Below are positions 34,103-43,600 of a stretch of DNA of 64,000 nucleotides, piece by piece. This stretch comes from a bacterium (GTDB taxonomy: Bacteria; Pseudomonadota; Alphaproteobacteria; Acetobacterales; Acetobacteraceae). The notes under the pieces are model-generated. The model had not been told where the DNA came from and did no database searches. It saw nothing but the letters and a program-made list of their open reading frames with translations. A program made the translations under genes and the position numbers. The stretch's first letter is position 1; every line of letters begins with the position of its first letter. The stretch covers positions 1-64,000 of the forward strand of contig JAMFRO010000005.1 in assembly GCA_026224825.1 (NCBI GenBank). The letters are read 5' to 3'.

Positions 34103-34404
34103 TTCATCCCCCTCAATACGATATCGTTGCCTTATCGGCACCTGAACCATGCCCATTCTTATGAGCCTGATTACCCCCTGGATCAAATTGCGGCTTGATA
34201 TCTTCAGACAAACCCACGCCCCCGGCCGCCCCCATATCCGCAATCGCCGGAGCGTATATTGGCCTTGGCCGGCAGGCGCCGGCTTGACTTTTGGACCAGC
34301 TTGGCCGGTTAATATGCGCATTATATAATGCCGGCGCGGGGGAATTCCCACGTTTCAGGGCAAAGCGGTGGAAAACAATCCGCCAAACCATACGGGAGAC
34401 GAGC
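34103..34404. other. Divergent intergenic region
   Basis: 302 bp between the SDR (33218-34102) and VOC (34405) genes. Apart from the promoter and palindrome at 34301-34331, I see no further feature or coding frame. Confidence 0.4.
34301..34331 (+). promoter_or_regulatory. Sigma-70-type promoter with palindrome over the -10
   Basis: TTGGCC (34301-34306), 17 bp, then TATAAT (34324-34329). A perfect 14-bp palindrome, GCATTATATAATGC (34318-34331), covers the -10, so a dimeric repressor could block it. It would drive the VOC-sulfotransferase-hydrolase operon with a leader of about 70 nt. Confidence 0.45.
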
Positions 34405-34872
34405 ATGCTGGAAGGCTATCACTACCAAAACGCCTATGTGACGCGCGATATCGACAAATGGATCAAGATTTTCGGCGAACGCGCGAAGATCGACCGCGTG
34501 ATGACATACGAAGGCACCACGGCGGTGACCACCGTGAACGGCCCTGGCACGCAGACCAGCAAGCTCGCCTTCATCTGGGTTGGCGATCTGCAGTATGAGC
34601 TTATCCAGCCCGTAGCCGGCGATGTGCAATTATACACCGATGCTTTGCCGGAAGGCGACGGGCTGCAATTCCACCACATCTGCATGCGCGTACCCAATTG
34701 GGAGGAATTCCGCGCGCGGGTGGACCAGCAGCCCTACCCGGTCGTGCTCGAAGGCGGGAATGAATTTCTGCGCTTCCTCTATCTCGATGCGCGCCCCTTC
34801 CTCGGCCATTATCTCGAATATGTCTGGACCACCGACGAGCGCTGGGTGCAGATGGGCGGCCCGGAAAAATAA
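34405..34872 (+). CDS. VOC family protein
   Basis: A protein of 155 residues, similar in plan to the VOC at 6100 but shorter. It has N-A-Y-V-T-R-D-I-D-K-W near the N terminus, L-Q-F-H-H-I-C-M-R-V-P in the middle and F-L-G-H-Y-L-E-Y near the end. The H-H pair and the G-H-x-L-E-Y motif match the 6100 paralogue, including presumed metal ligands. It opens a second VOC-sulfotransferase operon. Confidence 0.75.
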   Translation: MLEGYHYQNAYVTRDIDKWIKIFGERAKIDRVMTYEGTTAVTTVNGPGTQTSKLAFIWVGDLQYELIQPVAGDVQLYTDALPEGDGLQFHHICMRVPNWEEFRARVDQQPYPVVLEGGNEFLRFLYLDARPFLGHYLEYVWTTDERWVQMGGPEK

Positions 34873-34973
34873 CCAGGCGCCAGCAGCGAAATATGAATAT
34901 GTGAGAGTCACGCCGGGCGCCGCAAGGCACCTGGCTTAGCTTGGCTTGGCGTGACCATGAATGGAGTGCGTAA

Positions 34974-36107
34974 ATGCGGGTAGACGACATCATCGAGAAA
35001 GCACGCACGGCGACAGGGTTGACCGATCTGGGCGATCCCTTCGTGCTGACCGGTCTCGAACTGCTGGTGCAGGCCTCCAATGATGAGGCCCAGCTCTCAA
35101 CCACCGGCGCGCAGCGCTGGGAAGCCAACATCGTCAACACTTTGTCCAACCGCCTGCGTATCGTCGAGCATCTGAAGCAGCACCCAGCACTGCTGGAGCG
35201 CCCCATCGAAAAGCCGATGTTCGTATTCGGCCTGCCGCGCACCGGCACCACCCTCACCATCAACCTGCTCAACGCCGACCCCGCCCGGCGCTCCCTGCTC
35301 CGCTGGGAGGCCCTCCACTCCGCCCCGCCAGCCAAGGCCGGCGCGTTGCATTCAGACCCGCGCTACATCGCCGAGCAGGAAAAACTGAACGCCGCGATCA
35401 AATTCATGCCCCACATCGCGGCTATTCATTACGAGGACGCAGACAGCCCGACCGAGTGCCAATACGCCATGGCGCTGTCATTCTGCGCACAGATTTTCGA
35501 ATCGAATCTGCACATCCCCAGCTATCGCGACTGGTTCAACAACACCAGCTACCTCCCGGCCTTCCGCTTCCACAAGCAATTGCTGCAGCTCCTGCAGGCC
35601 GAAAACGGCGGCCGCTGGACACTGAAAAATCCCTGGCACCCGCTGTTCCTCAACGACCTCACCACCGTCTATCCCGACGCCCAATTGGTGATGACGCATC
35701 GCGACCCGGTGGAGGTCGTCGGCTCCGCCTGCAGCCTCATCCGCCACGTCCGGCCGATGTTCTCCGAGCATGTCGATCTGCCCGAAATCGCCGCACAGAT
35801 GATCGGCACATTCGACCTCATGATCGCCCGCCAGAACGCCTTTCGCGATGCGCATGGCGAGGATTCGATCCACGACATTCACTACGGCCAGTTGATGAAA
35901 GACCCGATCGGCGAGATGCGCAAACTCTACGCAAATTTCGACGAGCCCCTCACGCCCGAGGCCGAAACCGCGATGACCGCCTTCCTGGCCGAAACCCCGA
36001 AAGGCAAGCACGGCAAGCACGTCTACAGCCTGGAAGAATTCGGCCTGACCGCCGCCGGCATACGCACGCATTTCAAGGATTATTGCGACCGTTACAACAT
36101 CGCGTAA
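34974..36107 (+). CDS. Sulfotransferase family protein (third of three)
   Basis: A protein of 377 residues. The 5' PAPS loop reads G-L-P-R-T-G-T-T-L-T near residue 85 and the 3' segment T-H-R-D-P-V-E-V-V-G-S near 241. GGAG precedes the ATG. It follows the VOC gene after about 100 nt and precedes the hydrolase gene by 10 nt. Its C-terminal Y-S-L-E-E-F-G-L-T resembles the tail of the paralogue at 8586 (Y-N-I-A-D-F-G-L-T), supporting common descent. Confidence 0.8.
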   Translation: MRVDDIIEKARTATGLTDLGDPFVLTGLELLVQASNDEAQLSTTGAQRWEANIVNTLSNRLRIVEHLKQHPALLERPIEKPMFVFGLPRTGTTLTINLLNADPARRSLLRWEALHSAPPAKAGALHSDPRYIAEQEKLNAAIKFMPHIAAIHYEDADSPTECQYAMALSFCAQIFESNLHIPSYRDWFNNTSYLPAFRFHKQLLQLLQAENGGRWTLKNPWHPLFLNDLTTVYPDAQLVMTHRDPVEVVGSACSLIRHVRPMFSEHVDLPEIAAQMIGTFDLMIARQNAFRDAHGEDSIHDIHYGQLMKDPIGEMRKLYANFDEPLTPEAETAMTAFLAETPKGKHGKHVYSLEEFGLTAAGIRTHFKDYCDRYNIA

Positions 36108-36117
36108 GATAACACAC

Positions 36118-37074
36118 ATGGAACTCCTGAACCTCGTCGATCCCGAGCTGCGCGACATCGCCTTACGCATGCAAGCGATGACCGCAAGCTACACGCCGCT
36201 ATCGCTGGAAAAACTAAGCCAACGCCGCGCCACAATCGCCGGCCTGGCCCCACCCTGGCTGGACGGCATCAGCGTGGAGGAACGCCAGATCCCGGGGTTC
36301 GACGATCCCGCTCCCGTCACGCTCTTCATCGTCAACGCCAAACCCAACACCTCCGGCCCCGCCATTTTGCATCTGCATGGCGGCGGCTTCAACGCCGGCT
36401 CATCACGCGCCGGCATGAGCCAGATCCAGGAGCTGGCGGCAGCGCTCGATTGCCTGGTGGTGAGCGTGGAATACCGCCTCGCCCCCGAAACAATTTTTCC
36501 AGGCGCCCTGGCCGATAACTATGCCGCCCTGCGCTGGATGCATGAAAATGCCCGCGAAATCGGCGCCGACCCCACCCGCATCGCCCTTCTGGGCGAGAGC
36601 GCCGGCGGCGGCCATGCCGCCATGCTGTCCATCGCCGCGCGCGATCGCGGCCAATACAACATCTGCTTCCAGGCGCTCATCTACCCGATGCTCGATGACC
36701 GCACCGGCACCAGCCGTGCCGTGCCCGCGCATATCGGCGCCTTCGGCTGGAATGCCGAAACCAATCGTTTCGGCTGGGAATGTTTTCTGGGGCAGACACC
36801 CGGCACGGACTCCGTGCCCATCGCGGCAGTACCGGCACGGGCCAAAAACCTCGCCGGCCTGCCGCCCAGTTTCATCGGCACCGGCACGCTCGATCTGTTC
36901 GTGGCGGAAGACATCGCCTTCGCCCACCGGCTCATCGAAGCCGCCGTCCCAACAGAACTCGTCGTCGTCCCCGGCGCCATCCATGGCTTCGACACTCTGG
37001 CCAAAACCGCCGGCATATCCCAGCGCTTCACAGCCGCAAAACTAGCCGCCCTGCGCCGGGCTTTCGCCGCCTGA
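36118..37074 (+). CDS. Alpha/beta hydrolase, hormone-sensitive-lipase family
   Basis: A protein of 318 residues. The oxyanion motif H-G-G-G is in L-H-L-H-G-G-G-F, the nucleophile elbow is G-E-S-A-G-G, the acid lies in the G-T-L-D-L-F segment and the histidine in G-A-I-H-G-F-D. An esterase or lactonase for small acyl esters is likely. Last gene of the VOC-sulfotransferase operon; it ends 3 bp from the convergent cupin gene. Confidence 0.85.
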   Translation: MELLNLVDPELRDIALRMQAMTASYTPLSLEKLSQRRATIAGLAPPWLDGISVEERQIPGFDDPAPVTLFIVNAKPNTSGPAILHLHGGGFNAGSSRAGMSQIQELAAALDCLVVSVEYRLAPETIFPGALADNYAALRWMHENAREIGADPTRIALLGESAGGGHAAMLSIAARDRGQYNICFQALIYPMLDDRTGTSRAVPAHIGAFGWNAETNRFGWECFLGQTPGTDSVPIAAVPARAKNLAGLPPSFIGTGTLDLFVAEDIAFAHRLIEAAVPTELVVVPGAIHGFDTLAKTAGISQRFTAAKLAALRRAFAA

Positions 37075-37077
37075 CCC

Positions 37078-37596
37078 CTACACCAAAGTCGAAGGCGGCT
37101 GCTCCTGCTTCCAAACCTCCCGGCGCTCGCCGATCTTCTTCCCCGCTTTTTCCCAGAAACTCTTGTTGCGGGCCATAAAGCGGATGTTCAGCTCATTGGT
37201 ATTGCGGAATTCCAACACCTCCACGCCCTCAGGCCCTGCAGTGTAGGTATAGGGCACATCATTGCCGACAAAAAAACCGTCGCCGGTCCCCAGCACTTCC
37301 GTGCCCAGCTTTATACTTCCAGCCAGTATGTAATACAGGCAGTCGCCGCTATGCGAATGCAGCGGCAGCGGAAAACCGCTCTTGAACCACACCTTCGTCA
37401 GGCTGACTCCAGGCGCCCCGTACAGCAGCTCCACAATCTGCCCATGCGCGTCATCCTCACCCGCCATGTAATGCGCCAGCCCCTCGGCAATGGCGGGGGT
37501 TATGTCATCAACGCGCTGGATGCCATGCTCACCATAATCCTTCGCATCGGCACCGCGGTAGAGCTCGAACCGCGCCTTGCCATCCGTATCACCCAT
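37078..37596 (-). CDS. Cupin-domain protein
   Basis: A protein of 172 residues. The first cupin motif is seen as P-L-P-L-H-S-H-S-G-D-C-L-Y-Y-I-L-A-G and the second as G-D-G-F-F-V-G-N-D-V-P-Y. The ATG at 37596 is preceded by AGGAGAGG. It may be a small metal-dependent isomerase, decarboxylase or dioxygenase, or a ligand-binding protein. It is transcribed after the MFS gene. Confidence 0.75.
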   Translation of the reverse strand: MGDTDGKARFELYRGADAKDYGEHGIQRVDDITPAIAEGLAHYMAGEDDAHGQIVELLYGAPGVSLTKVWFKSGFPLPLHSHSGDCLYYILAGSIKLGTEVLGTGDGFFVGNDVPYTYTAGPEGVEVLEFRNTNELNIRFMARNKSFWEKAGKKIGERREVWKQEQPPSTLV

Positions 37597-37619
37597 GGCC
37601 CCTCTCCTCATCACCCAGT

Positions 37620-38822
37620 TTACACCAGCACATTGCCCTTATGCCGCCGCGCGGTGACGGCGAGAAAACTGCCCAGCAGCAAAAACACCGCCACGCCGAT
37701 AATCGCCCCGGCGTATGAGCCGGTACGGGTATACACCAGCGCCGCCGCCGGCACGCAGAGCACGGAAAACGGCAAAATGATAAGCTGCACCAGCCCATAG
37801 GCGCGGCTGAAACTCTCCTTGCCGAACACCTCGGACAGCGCCGCGCTGAACACCGGCACCACACCAGCAGCATGCAGCCCGATCAACCCGATGATCACAG
37901 CCGCCGCGGGGTAGGAGGGGTGCAGCAACAGCAGCAGCCAAAGCACGCCGCCATCGAAAACCACCAGCACCAGCGCCAGCGTCGCGCCCAGCCGGTCGGA
38001 CACCCAGCCGAACAGATTTGTGCCGATAATCCCGATCAACGACATGATGCTGATCAGCGAGGCAGCCCGCATCCCGACGATACCCCAGGTCTGCGCCATC
38101 GGTACCATGTGCACAGTGAGCACGATCGAGCTCACCGCCGAGGCGATGAACGCCAGCGTCAGCCCCCAGAACCGCATCGACCCCGCGAGCTGCGCCATGC
38201 TCAACCCGCCCGTCGCCGCCGCCGCCTCGTCGGGCGGCCCGTCGATGACGAACAGCGAACCGAACACGCTCAGCAGCGCCAAGGCCGCCAGCACCAGATA
38301 CGCCGCTGTCAGCCCGTGCGATTGCAACACCCAGGTGGAGAGCAGCGGCACCCCGGCGATCACCACGGGCGTGCTGATAAAACCCAATGCCTTGCCGCGA
38401 TTAACCGTGAACCAGCGCGTGACCAGCGTGCTCGGCAAAATGACACCAACCGCCATACCAGGCCCGACCAACAGGCCATAGGCCACCAGATACAAGGGAA
38501 AGCTGCCTGCGAACGCCAGCAAAACAAAGCCGCTCACAAGTAAAATGGAGCCGACCAACATAACCAGCCGCAGCGAATACCGGGCGGCAAGCTCGCCCAC
38601 GAACGGCGCGCAAAGTGCGGTTGAAAGGCTGACCGCCGGAATGCCCAATGAGGCGAATGTAGGCCCGACATGCAGATGCGCCTGCACCGCCGCGAGCAAC
38701 ACACTGAACGAGCCGTAAATGCAGCCGATCGTGATGTTGAAGCTGATAAAAGCGATGACCGCCATCCGTCTGGCCTGCGGATGGTTGCTGCCCGATACGT
38801 CCACGGAATCTGCTTGTAACAT
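37620..38822 (-). CDS. MFS transporter
   Basis: A hydrophobic protein of 400 residues with about 12 predicted membrane segments and a central loop around residues 190-215. The pattern is that of monocarboxylate/oxalate-formate-type MFS carriers (G-F-I-S-T-P-V-V-I-A-G-V-P, R-G-K-A-L-G). It is the only evident transporter of the block and a fair candidate for uptake of the locus substrate. GAGG lies 8 nt before the ATG. Confidence 0.85.
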   Translation of the reverse strand: MLQADSVDVSGSNHPQARRMAVIAFISFNITIGCIYGSFSVLLAAVQAHLHVGPTFASLGIPAVSLSTALCAPFVGELAARYSLRLVMLVGSILLVSGFVLLAFAGSFPLYLVAYGLLVGPGMAVGVILPSTLVTRWFTVNRGKALGFISTPVVIAGVPLLSTWVLQSHGLTAAYLVLAALALLSVFGSLFVIDGPPDEAAAATGGLSMAQLAGSMRFWGLTLAFIASAVSSIVLTVHMVPMAQTWGIVGMRAASLISIMSLIGIIGTNLFGWVSDRLGATLALVLVVFDGGVLWLLLLLHPSYPAAAVIIGLIGLHAAGVVPVFSAALSEVFGKESFSRAYGLVQLIILPFSVLCVPAAALVYTRTGSYAGAIIGVAVFLLLGSFLAVTARRHKGNVLV

Positions 38823-39077
38823 TTACATTTCCTCTGCCCGCTCTTTTTTTGGCGGCGCTCTCATTCAGCCATGCCAGATGCTCTGAACATGCCCTTAGCA
38901 CCAGCTCTCGCACATACAGGCCCCATGAATCAAGCGTATGAATCAAGCGCGCGCTCGCCTTCGTTAAAACCAACCAGCAGGGCAAGGGTGCTGACATAGG
39001 CGTTTTGCGCCGTGCCGATGGCTAGGCGCAAACAGCATGGCGTTCTATCACCCATTCATGAACAGGGAGAGAAGGCC

Positions 39078-39815
39078 ATGACAACAGCCCCACACGTAGC
39101 CGTGGTTACCGGCGGCGGCGGCGGCTTCGGCAAGGCATTTGGTGTTGCCCTCGCCGCGCAGGGCATGGCCGTCGCTTTGGTGGACCGCAATGGCGATGCC
39201 GCCAAACAGGCAGCGGCCGAAATCGGTCCCCTGGCCACAGGTTTTGCCGGCGACGTCACCGATGAGACGCGTATCAACGCCATCATGCACGACATCGCGC
39301 AAACCCATGGCGGCATCGACATTCTCATCAACAACGCCGGGCTGCACTCGCACGAATATAGCCGGCCGCTCGCCGAGCTGGGGCTGGAAAAAATCCGGCG
39401 CCTGTTCGATGTCAACGTCATGGGCACAATCACCTGCACCCTCGCCGCCACCCCCTTCATGGCCGGCCGCAAGGGTGCCAGCATCATCAACATCGCCTCC
39501 GCAGCAGCCTTCCAGGGCGGCGGCTACGGCACCTCCAAGCTCGCCGTCATCGGCCTTACCATGACCTTCGCGCGCGAACTGGGAGCAAGCGGCATCCGCG
39601 TCAACGCCATCGCCCCCGGCATCATCTTAACAGACACCATCCGCAACGAGCTCGCCCCGGAAACCCAGGCCCGCGTCAAAGCCATGCAATACCTGCCCGA
39701 TGACGGTGCCGAGCAGGACATCGTCGATGCCATGCTCTACCTCACCTCTCCCCAGGCCCGCTTCATCACCGGCGAAACCCTGCGCGTCACCGGCGGCTTC
39801 GCAGCCGGAATCTAG
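39078..39815 (+). CDS. SDR family oxidoreductase
   Basis: A protein of 245 residues, FabG-like. It has V-T-G-G-G-G-G-F-G-K, N-N-A-G, I-A-S-A-A-A-F and Y-G-T-S-K. GGGAGAGAAGG precedes the ATG at 39078; an upstream frame from 39012 is rejected. Its TAG stop is formed with the first bases of the 103-bp palindromic repeat at 39814. Confidence 0.83.
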   Translation: MTTAPHVAVVTGGGGGFGKAFGVALAAQGMAVALVDRNGDAAKQAAAEIGPLATGFAGDVTDETRINAIMHDIAQTHGGIDILINNAGLHSHEYSRPLAELGLEKIRRLFDVNVMGTITCTLAATPFMAGRKGASIINIASAAAFQGGGYGTSKLAVIGLTMTFARELGASGIRVNAIAPGIILTDTIRNELAPETQARVKAMQYLPDDGAEQDIVDAMLYLTSPQARFITGETLRVTGGFAAGI

Positions 39816-39916
39816 AGCATAATCGCTTCAAGTGCGCTCATGCTCTAGCTATTTTTTAGAGGGCGATTCACGGTTTCGGCCGCTCAAGATGAGCGGACCT
39901 CAACCGATCGCGCCCT
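39814..39916. repeat. 103-bp dispersed palindromic element, copy 1
   Basis: It differs at only four positions from the copy at 58366-58468. It contains a left hairpin (AGAGCATAATCGC and GCGCTCATGCTCT around TTCAAGT) and a right stem with CCGCTCA-AGA-TGAGCGG inside outer arms AGAGGGCGAT/ATCGCGCCCT. The left end overlaps the SDR stop TAG (39813-39815). The right end overlaps the TetR stop on the other strand (39915-39917). It may act as a bidirectional terminator. Confidence 0.85.
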
Positions 39917-40508
39917 AGCCCGCCACACCACCCATCAGGGCGCTGAATATCTCGCGGTAGCGTTCGCGCAGGCTTACGGAGGGGCGTGGCGGCAGGGTCT
40001 GGTTCACCCCCCGCGCGGCATCGGAAAACAACTGCGCCAGATGCCCGGCGGAGTACCCCTCCCGCCAGCGCACCAGCCCTTCCTCCTGCAATTCCAGCAA
40101 TATCTCGCCCAAGCGGTCCTGGCTCGCCACCGCCGCGTCTATCATGATGTCCCGGCAGCGCCTGAAAGCCTGGTCATTGAGTTCCACCGCATGCGGCGAG
40201 GCACTCAGCTCCCGCCGGGTCTGGCCATAGCGCGCATCGGCAAAGGCCACGAGAATTTCCAGCGCGCTGGCGCCCGCCGCCTTGGCATCGGCCGCGGCCA
40301 TCTGCCCCACGGCGATGTTATGCTGGTTGCCCCAGCGGATGGCGCCGCGAAACGCCTCCTCCTTATTGGCGAAGTAATTGTAGAGCGAGCGGCGCGACAT
40401 ATCCACCGCCTTGGCCAGGCCGATCATGGTGATCTGCTCATAGCCATGCGCCAAAAACGCCTGCTGCAGTTTTTGCAGCAACACATCCCGTGGGTTCAAA
40501 ACACTCAT
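39915..40508 (-). CDS. TetR family transcriptional regulator
   Basis: A protein of 197 residues. The helix-turn-helix reads A-F-L-A-H-G-Y-E-Q-I-T-M-I-G-L-A-K-A-V-D-M-S-R-R-S-L-Y-N-Y-F-A-N-K. I take the ATG at 40508; a GTG two codons earlier is possible. Its ribosome-binding site is weak. It is divergent from the Hint protein gene. Its TAG stop falls in the end of the 103-bp element. Confidence 0.8.
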   Translation of the reverse strand: MSVLNPRDVLLQKLQQAFLAHGYEQITMIGLAKAVDMSRRSLYNYFANKEEAFRGAIRWGNQHNIAVGQMAAADAKAAGASALEILVAFADARYGQTRRELSASPHAVELNDQAFRRCRDIMIDAAVASQDRLGEILLELQEEGLVRWREGYSAGHLAQLFSDAARGVNQTLPPRPSVSLRERYREIFSALMGGVAG

Positions 40509-40649
40509 GGGCACAATCTAGCATTGCCTCGCCAAATTGGCACATTTACAAATTTCTCATTTTTTCACAATCTGCGCAACAATATGTTGCATAATTTTCA
40601 CCTAGATGTGAAAAACATGCGCGCCCCAAACATTTCCACCGAGGTAACA

Positions 40650-43600
40650 GTGACCAACACAATAACCACAACAATTAACACCACGGTCATCCTCGGCAGC
40701 ACGAATTACCCCGGCCCTCTCACCATCACCAGCACGGGCGGCGCCATCGGCAGCACAGCAAGCCCGCCAGGCTACACGGGCAGCAACACAACGGGCAACA
40801 CCGGTAATGCCGGGGTGCAGGTCTCACTGAGCACGCTCACCAATGCCGGCAACATCATCGGCGGCACCGGCAGCAAGGATGATGTGCAGAATTTCTACGG
40901 CCACCCCGGCATGGGCGGTGCGGGGGTCAGCCAATCGGGCGGGGTGGTGGTCAATACCGGCACGGTCACAGGCGGCACCGGCGGCTTTGGCGATGCGCAT
41001 AGCACCACCATCAGCCAATATGGCGGCAATGGCGGCTACGGCGTGGTGCTCAGCGGCGGCACCTTCATCAATAACGGCATCGTCAGCGGCGGCACCGGCG
41101 CCTCCGTGGCCTATTACGGCAACCCGCATTACGCCGCCCGGCCCGGCACCTACGGCACCGGCGTCAGCATCAACGGCGGCGTATTTGTCGATAACGGCGT
41201 CATCCTCAACAACAACGGCACCGAGCTGCGCGCCACCGGCGGCGCCGTCGTCATCGCCTCCGGCGCCACCCAGCTCGGCGGCTTCGTCGGCAACGCCAAC
41301 GCAGCCCTTGAGGTCGGCGGCACCACCACCTTCGTGCTCACCCTCTCCTCGAGCACATTCTCCGGTTTCGGCGCCCTCGGTTTTGCCTCCACACAGGGCG
41401 GCTTCGGCCTGTCCGGCACCACGCTCGCTTTGGCCAACGGCCAACCCATCACCGGCATGGTGGTCGGCGACGCCATCACCCTCACCGGCTTCGCCGCCAC
41501 GTCAGAGAGTCTCGACTCCGCCAATCATCTCGTGCTGAAAAACAGCGGCGGCACAACGGAAACACTGGATGTCAGCGGCTTCTCCTATGCCAGCCAGTTC
41601 AAACTCACCAGCAACGGCACCAACACCACCCTCACCGCAGCCCCCCCGGGGATCTCCATCGTCAGCACCCCCATCACCCCGGGTTTCACCCTCGGTACCG
41701 GCAGCTACGCCATCGCCGTCAGCATCACCAACACCGGCACCGTAACCGCCGCTGCCGGTACCAGCCCCGCAAGTCAGGACGTGGCGGTCGAGCCCGCCGG
41801 CGGCAATGGCGGTACCGGCGTCAGCTTCAGCGGTAGCGGCGAAGTATTGACCAATAGCGGCAGCATCACCGGCGGCATTGGCGGCAATGGCGCCGGCGTG
41901 CCCTCCAGGATCAACAGCATTACCGGCGGCGCCGGCGGCGCTGGCGGCATCGGCGTTGCTCTGGCCGCGAATGATGGTTTCACCAATTCCGGCACGGTGA
42001 CCGGCGGTGCTGGCGGCCTAGGCAGCGCAGGCGGTTACACTCAGGATGGCGGTGCTTATGGCCTGAGCGGCAATGGCGGCTATGGCGTCGTCACCGCTGC
42101 CGGCGACACCGTCACCAATAACGGCGTCATCAAGGGCGGCACCGGTGGCGGTGGCAACCGGCCTGGCACCGGCGGCGGCGGCGTCTATCTCAACGGCGGC
42201 ATATTCACCAATGCCGGCACCATCACCCCCGGCAGCGGCGCCAACGCCGTTAAATTCGGCGCCAATGCCGCAACATTGGTGGCGGCCGGCAACGCCGTGT
42301 TCAACGGCAACATCATCGCCAATGCCGCGGTGGCCGATGTCCTGATCCTCTCCGGCACAGCATCCTCCGTGTTTTCCGGCCTCGGCACGCAGGTGCAGAA
42401 TTTCAAACAGATCGATTTCGCCTCCGGCGCCGCCTGGACCATCGAGGGCAATACCGCCGGCCTCGCCACCGGCGAGACCATCGCCGGGTTCACCAGCACC
42501 GATCAACTGATCCTGGACGGCTTCGCCGCCACCACGGAAACATTAAGCGGCGGCGTGCTCACCCTCTCCAACGGCAGCTCCACGCAAACCCTGGCGCTCG
42601 GCGCCAGCACGGATAATTTCGTCGCCGTCAGCAACGGCGCCAGCACCACCATCAGCATCAACCCCTCCAGCATCAGCCCAAGCACTGGTAACCCAAGCAC
42701 CGGTAGCTTCGCCATCTCCGGCCATACCTCCGCCCTCAACAACGCCACCATCACCGGCTTCACCGCCAACGATACCATCACGCTCGAGGGTTTCTCCGCC
42801 GCCTCCGGCACGTTCGAGCCCGGCATCGGGCTGGTGCTGGGCGGCACTGAGATATTGAACATCACCAGCACGGCCGGCACCGGCTTCGTGGAACAGACGG
42901 ACGGCACCAACACCACCATCACCGCCCGCATCGCCACCATCGTCACCAGCATCGCCACCGGCATCAGCCTCAGCCCGGCGGTCTATGCCACCCCGCTCAC
43001 CATCGCCAGCACCGGCGCCGTCACCGGCGGCATCGAGCAGGCCGCGATTACCACCGGCCCCAACGATACGCTGTTCAACTTTGGCAGCCTCACCGGCGGC
43101 AACGGCCCCGCCAGCGGCTATGGCAATGCCGGGCAAACCGGCAAAATCCGCGCCGGTTACACTGCCGCCGCCGCTATTTCCAGCACCGGCGCCGTCAACA
43201 TCACCAACACCAATATCATCACCGGCGGCACCGGCGGTGCTGGCGGCAGCACCCCCTTCAACAACGGTATCAGCGGCGGCAACGGCGGGCTCGGCGGCGA
43301 CGGCATCTTTGTCTCCGCCGCCCTCACCCTCGCCAATTCCGGCACCATCACCGGCGGTGCCGGCGGCAATGGCGGCAGCACTTATGACGCCCAGGGCGGC
43401 GACGGCGGCACCGGTGCCGCCGGCATCTACGGCGGCAATGCCTCCACCATCACCAATAACGGCACCATTACCGGCGGCGGCGCCGGCAATATCGGCGGCC
43501 ATCGCGCCTTTAACGGCGCCAATGGCAGCGCCGGCTCCGGCGGTGCGGGCGTCACCCTCGCCGGCGGCACGCTCATCAATGCCGGCCTCATCGCCGGCGG

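Noticed and set aside
40041..40583. Upstream extension of the Hint protein frame through the TetR gene
   Set aside because: The region encodes a clear TetR protein on the other strand; the open frame is a high-G+C effect.
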